From Pseudofrankia asymbiotica (lineage in GTDB: Bacteria > Actinomycetota > Actinomycetes > Frankiales > Frankiaceae): a stretch of DNA of 7,040 nt. This document shows, piece by piece, positions 5,587 to 7,040 of this stretch; position 1 is the stretch's first letter; the number at the start of each line of letters is the position of its first letter. Under the pieces are notes generated by a model. That model was not told the DNA's origin, made no database searches, and worked only from the letters and a program-made list of their open reading frames with translations. Location: positions 86,862 to 93,901 of the forward strand of contig NZ_MOMC01000042.1 in the NCBI RefSeq assembly GCF_001983105.1, written 5' to 3'. A program made the position numbers and the translations under genes.

Positions 5587-6758
5587 CGACCACCACGGGC
5601 CCCATCGCCTCGGGCGTGGCGCCTTTCGCCGCCCGGGGCATGCGGTTCAGCGTCGACGCGTGGGACCCGAGCTACGGCACCAGCGTGGCCGGGGATGACC
5701 TCGCGGACTCCAGCGCGCGCGTGGAGGTGAACCTCGAGGTCCGAGCGGCGGCGTGGCGGCCCATGGCCGTGCCCGCGGCCAGGGGACGGTCCGTCGCCGT
5801 GCCCGCGGCCGTGCTGTTCGTGGACGGAGTGCGCCGGGTCGAGGCGAGGGCGTGGATCCATGACCTCGCGCCGAGCGGCGGCCGGGCGACCGCCGCCGCG
5901 CCGGCCATCTGCGCCTCGTACGCCTGCGGCGTCGTCTGCTGCTGCGGTCAGGGCGCCCACCTGCTGGGGGCCCATGTCCGCCGCGGCCTGTTCACCGCCG
6001 CCAGTCACGCCGTCGACCTCACCACCGGCGGCGGCCGGTACCGCGTCAGGACGGCCAAGGACGGCCCCGACGGTCCCACCCTGGCGCTGCAGCAGGAGAT
6101 GCTCGAGCTGGAGGTGCGGATCGCCGCCAGGGCCCGCGGTACCCATGAGCTGGTCCAGACCGTCGATGACGACGACCATCCGCTCGCGGACGTCCTCCCG
6201 GGCGAGTTCGGCGAGGGGTTCGGCGGCCAGGACGGCCACGCCGGTCAGGCCAGCCAGGCCAGCCAGCACACCGCCGACCGGTCCGCCGGGCAGGCGGACG
6301 ACCTGCTCGTCGTCGACGGCCCGCTGCGCGGCCGGACCCGCCTGCCCCGCATGCTGGGCTTCGTCAAGACCCACCACACCCAGTACCTGCCGGCGGCGCA
6401 GCACGCCGTCGTCGGCACGCTCGACCGGGCGGAACGCACGCCGATCTTCCTGCTGAACAACCGCCGGGACGCCAGCTGGGACCGGTTCACCTGGTACCTG
6501 CGGCTTCCCAGCCGCCCGGGTGCTCCCTGGGCCGGCGTCGCCCGCGTCGAGTGCCGCGCCGACCTGCCCCTCGACGAGGCCGTCGCGCTCGCCGACCTGA
6601 GCCAGGCCGTGCTTCCCCGGTTCGCCTCCCAGGAGTTCAAGGACGGCCGCGCTCCCCAGAACCTGTACCCCATCGCCGGGCTGGAACGGGCGCTGCGCCG
6701 CCGCCTCGGCGACGCCCAGCTTCTCTACCGCTCGCTGCGCCGCGCCGCCGCCGGCTGA
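5583..6758 (+). CDS. Probable NurA-family 5'-3' nuclease (divergent), partner of the HerA-like ATPase
   Basis: This 391-residue protein would usually be called hypothetical. I assign it to the NurA nuclease family, RNase H-like nucleases that resect DNA ends with HerA. It has VDAWDPSYG (24-32) near the start and a first acidic motif LFVDG (Asp81). A helix EMLELEV (Glu172-Glu177) follows, then a second acidic motif LLVVDGPLRG (Asp245), then GFVKTHHTQYL (Lys262). The C-terminus has ARVECRADL and a YPIAGLERAL block (Tyr362). This order (DG; Glu helix; hhhDGxL; G-K; Tyr-Pro) matches NurA. The C-terminal histidine that usually follows the Tyr by eight residues is not obvious (Ala370 here). There is no signal peptide or membrane segment, so it is cytoplasmic. 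Oddities are five cysteines within residues 110-121 and a Gly/Gln/Asp-rich insert (about 195-237). The TTG start overlaps sbcC; an ATG at codon 20 is the alternative. Family placement rests on motifs and neighbours only. Confidence 0.7.
   Translation: MTTTTGPIASGVAPFAARGMRFSVDAWDPSYGTSVAGDDLADSSARVEVNLEVRAAAWRPMAVPAARGRSVAVPAAVLFVDGVRRVEARAWIHDLAPSGGRATAAAPAICASYACGVVCCCGQGAHLLGAHVRRGLFTAASHAVDLTTGGGRYRVRTAKDGPDGPTLALQQEMLELEVRIAARARGTHELVQTVDDDDHPLADVLPGEFGEGFGGQDGHAGQASQASQHTADRSAGQADDLLVVDGPLRGRTRLPRMLGFVKTHHTQYLPAAQHAVVGTLDRAERTPIFLLNNRRDASWDRFTWYLRLPSRPGAPWAGVARVECRADLPLDEAVALADLSQAVLPRFASQEFKDGRAPQNLYPIAGLERALRRRLGDAQLLYRSLRRAAAG
6246..6266 (+). repeat. 9-bp tandem repeat in the NurA-like gene
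   Basis: CAGGCCAGC occurs at 6246-6254 and 6255-6263 with a trailing CAG. It encodes part of a Gln-Ala-Ser-Gln-Ala-Ser-Gln stretch within the low-complexity insert that separates the Glu helix from the second DG motif. It looks like a slippage expansion in a flexible loop. Confidence 0.75.
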
Positions 6759-6765
6759 CAGTGGT

Positions 6766-6833
6766 GCCCGCCCCCGCCGGGGTGCCTGCCCCTGACAGGG
6801 GCAGGCACCCCGGCGGGGCCCGTGGGGGCGGGC
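6766..6833. terminator. Long GC-rich inverted repeat between convergent genes, probable bidirectional terminator
   Basis: The left arm at 6772-6794 is perfectly complementary to the right arm at 6796-6818, giving 23 pairs around a single central base (in practice about 22 pairs with a 3-nt loop). GCCCGC at 6766-6771 can also pair with GCGGGC at 6828-6833, extending the structure with an asymmetric bulge. It begins 8 nt after the stop of the NurA-like gene and ends just before the stop of the oppositely directed gene, so it is placed to stop transcription from both sides. There is no T-tract, which is common for strong hairpins in very GC-rich actinobacteria. Confidence 0.85.
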
Positions 6834-6837
6834 GCCC

Positions 6838-7040
6838 TCAGCTCTTGGTAGCGCGGTAGTAACGCAGGGCGCCGTCGTGCAGCGGGATGGGCGCCGTGGC
6901 GATGGCGCTGCGCCGGTCCAGCGCGTAGGCGACCGGCACCCGGTCGGCGATCTCGGCCCGCGCGTCGAACAGGATCCTGGTCACCTCCTCGACCAGTCCC
7001 GGGTCCGTGTCGGCGCGGGTGACGAGCAGGTCGGGCACGG
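6838..7040 (-). CDS. TAXI-family TRAP transporter solute-binding protein, C-terminal end (start outside window)
   Basis: The minus-strand frame is open from the right edge to the TGA read from 6840 to 6838, showing the last 66 residues. The segment PDLLVTRADTDPGLVEEVTRILFD followed near the end by APIPLHDGALRYYRATKS matches the C-terminus of TAXI proteins, where a late PLHxGAxRYYRE-like motif is a hallmark. Here Asp replaces the usual Pro (HDGA rather than HPGA). TAXI proteins are exported receptors, about 320 residues long, that deliver substrates (often dicarboxylates or amino acids) to TRAP permeases. The substrate cannot be told from this piece. The signal peptide, if any, and the permease genes would lie beyond the right edge. 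The gene converges on the repair cluster and is unlikely to be related to it. Confidence 0.82.
   Translation of the reverse strand, partial: VPDLLVTRADTDPGLVEEVTRILFDARAEIADRVPVAYALDRRSAIATAPIPLHDGALRYYRATKS

Noticed and set aside
6759..6840. Attachment site or insertion-sequence end suggested by the inverted repeat
   Set aside because: No transposase, integrase or tRNA is nearby, and the position between two convergent stop codons fits a terminator.

Overview
This is a very GC-rich window (most codons end in G or C, with long unbroken open frames on both strands), as expected for an actinobacterium. The protein style is compatible with Frankia or a related high-GC genus, but the genus is a guess. 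Nothing looks phage- or transposon-derived.

Layout. Four genes read rightward and look like one transcription unit. They are the 3' end of a HerA/FtsK-type DNA-translocase ATPase (to 827), sbcD (901-2073, Mre11-type nuclease), sbcC (2230-5586, Rad50-type SMC ATPase with a CPVC zinc hook), and a gene at 5583-6758 that I read as a divergent NurA-family nuclease. The last gene starts on a TTG that overlaps the sbcC stop codon. A long GC-rich inverted repeat (6766-6833) follows and is probably a terminator. Facing it from the right edge is the C-terminal end of a TAXI-family TRAP transporter solute-binding protein (minus strand, 6838-7040).

Biology. HerA, Mre11, Rad50 and NurA are the four components of the archaeal DNA-end resection machinery, and archaea often encode them side by side. 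This window appears to hold the bacterial equivalent, with SbcD/SbcC in the Mre11/Rad50 positions and a last gene that would usually be called hypothetical filling the NurA position. The SbcD-SbcC complex would tether and clip DNA ends, and the HerA-like hexamer would power NurA to resect them.

Notable details. The HerA-like protein ends in an acidic, proline-rich tip closing in DDDPPPF, which resembles the protein-recruiting C-terminal tip of bacterial SSB. SbcC carries an internal duplication in each arm of its coiled coil, one on each side of the zinc hook, as if the arms had been lengthened in a matched way. The NurA-like protein has a cysteine cluster and a low-complexity insert between two presumed catalytic acids. 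The sbcD-sbcC spacer contains 15-bp tandem repeats.
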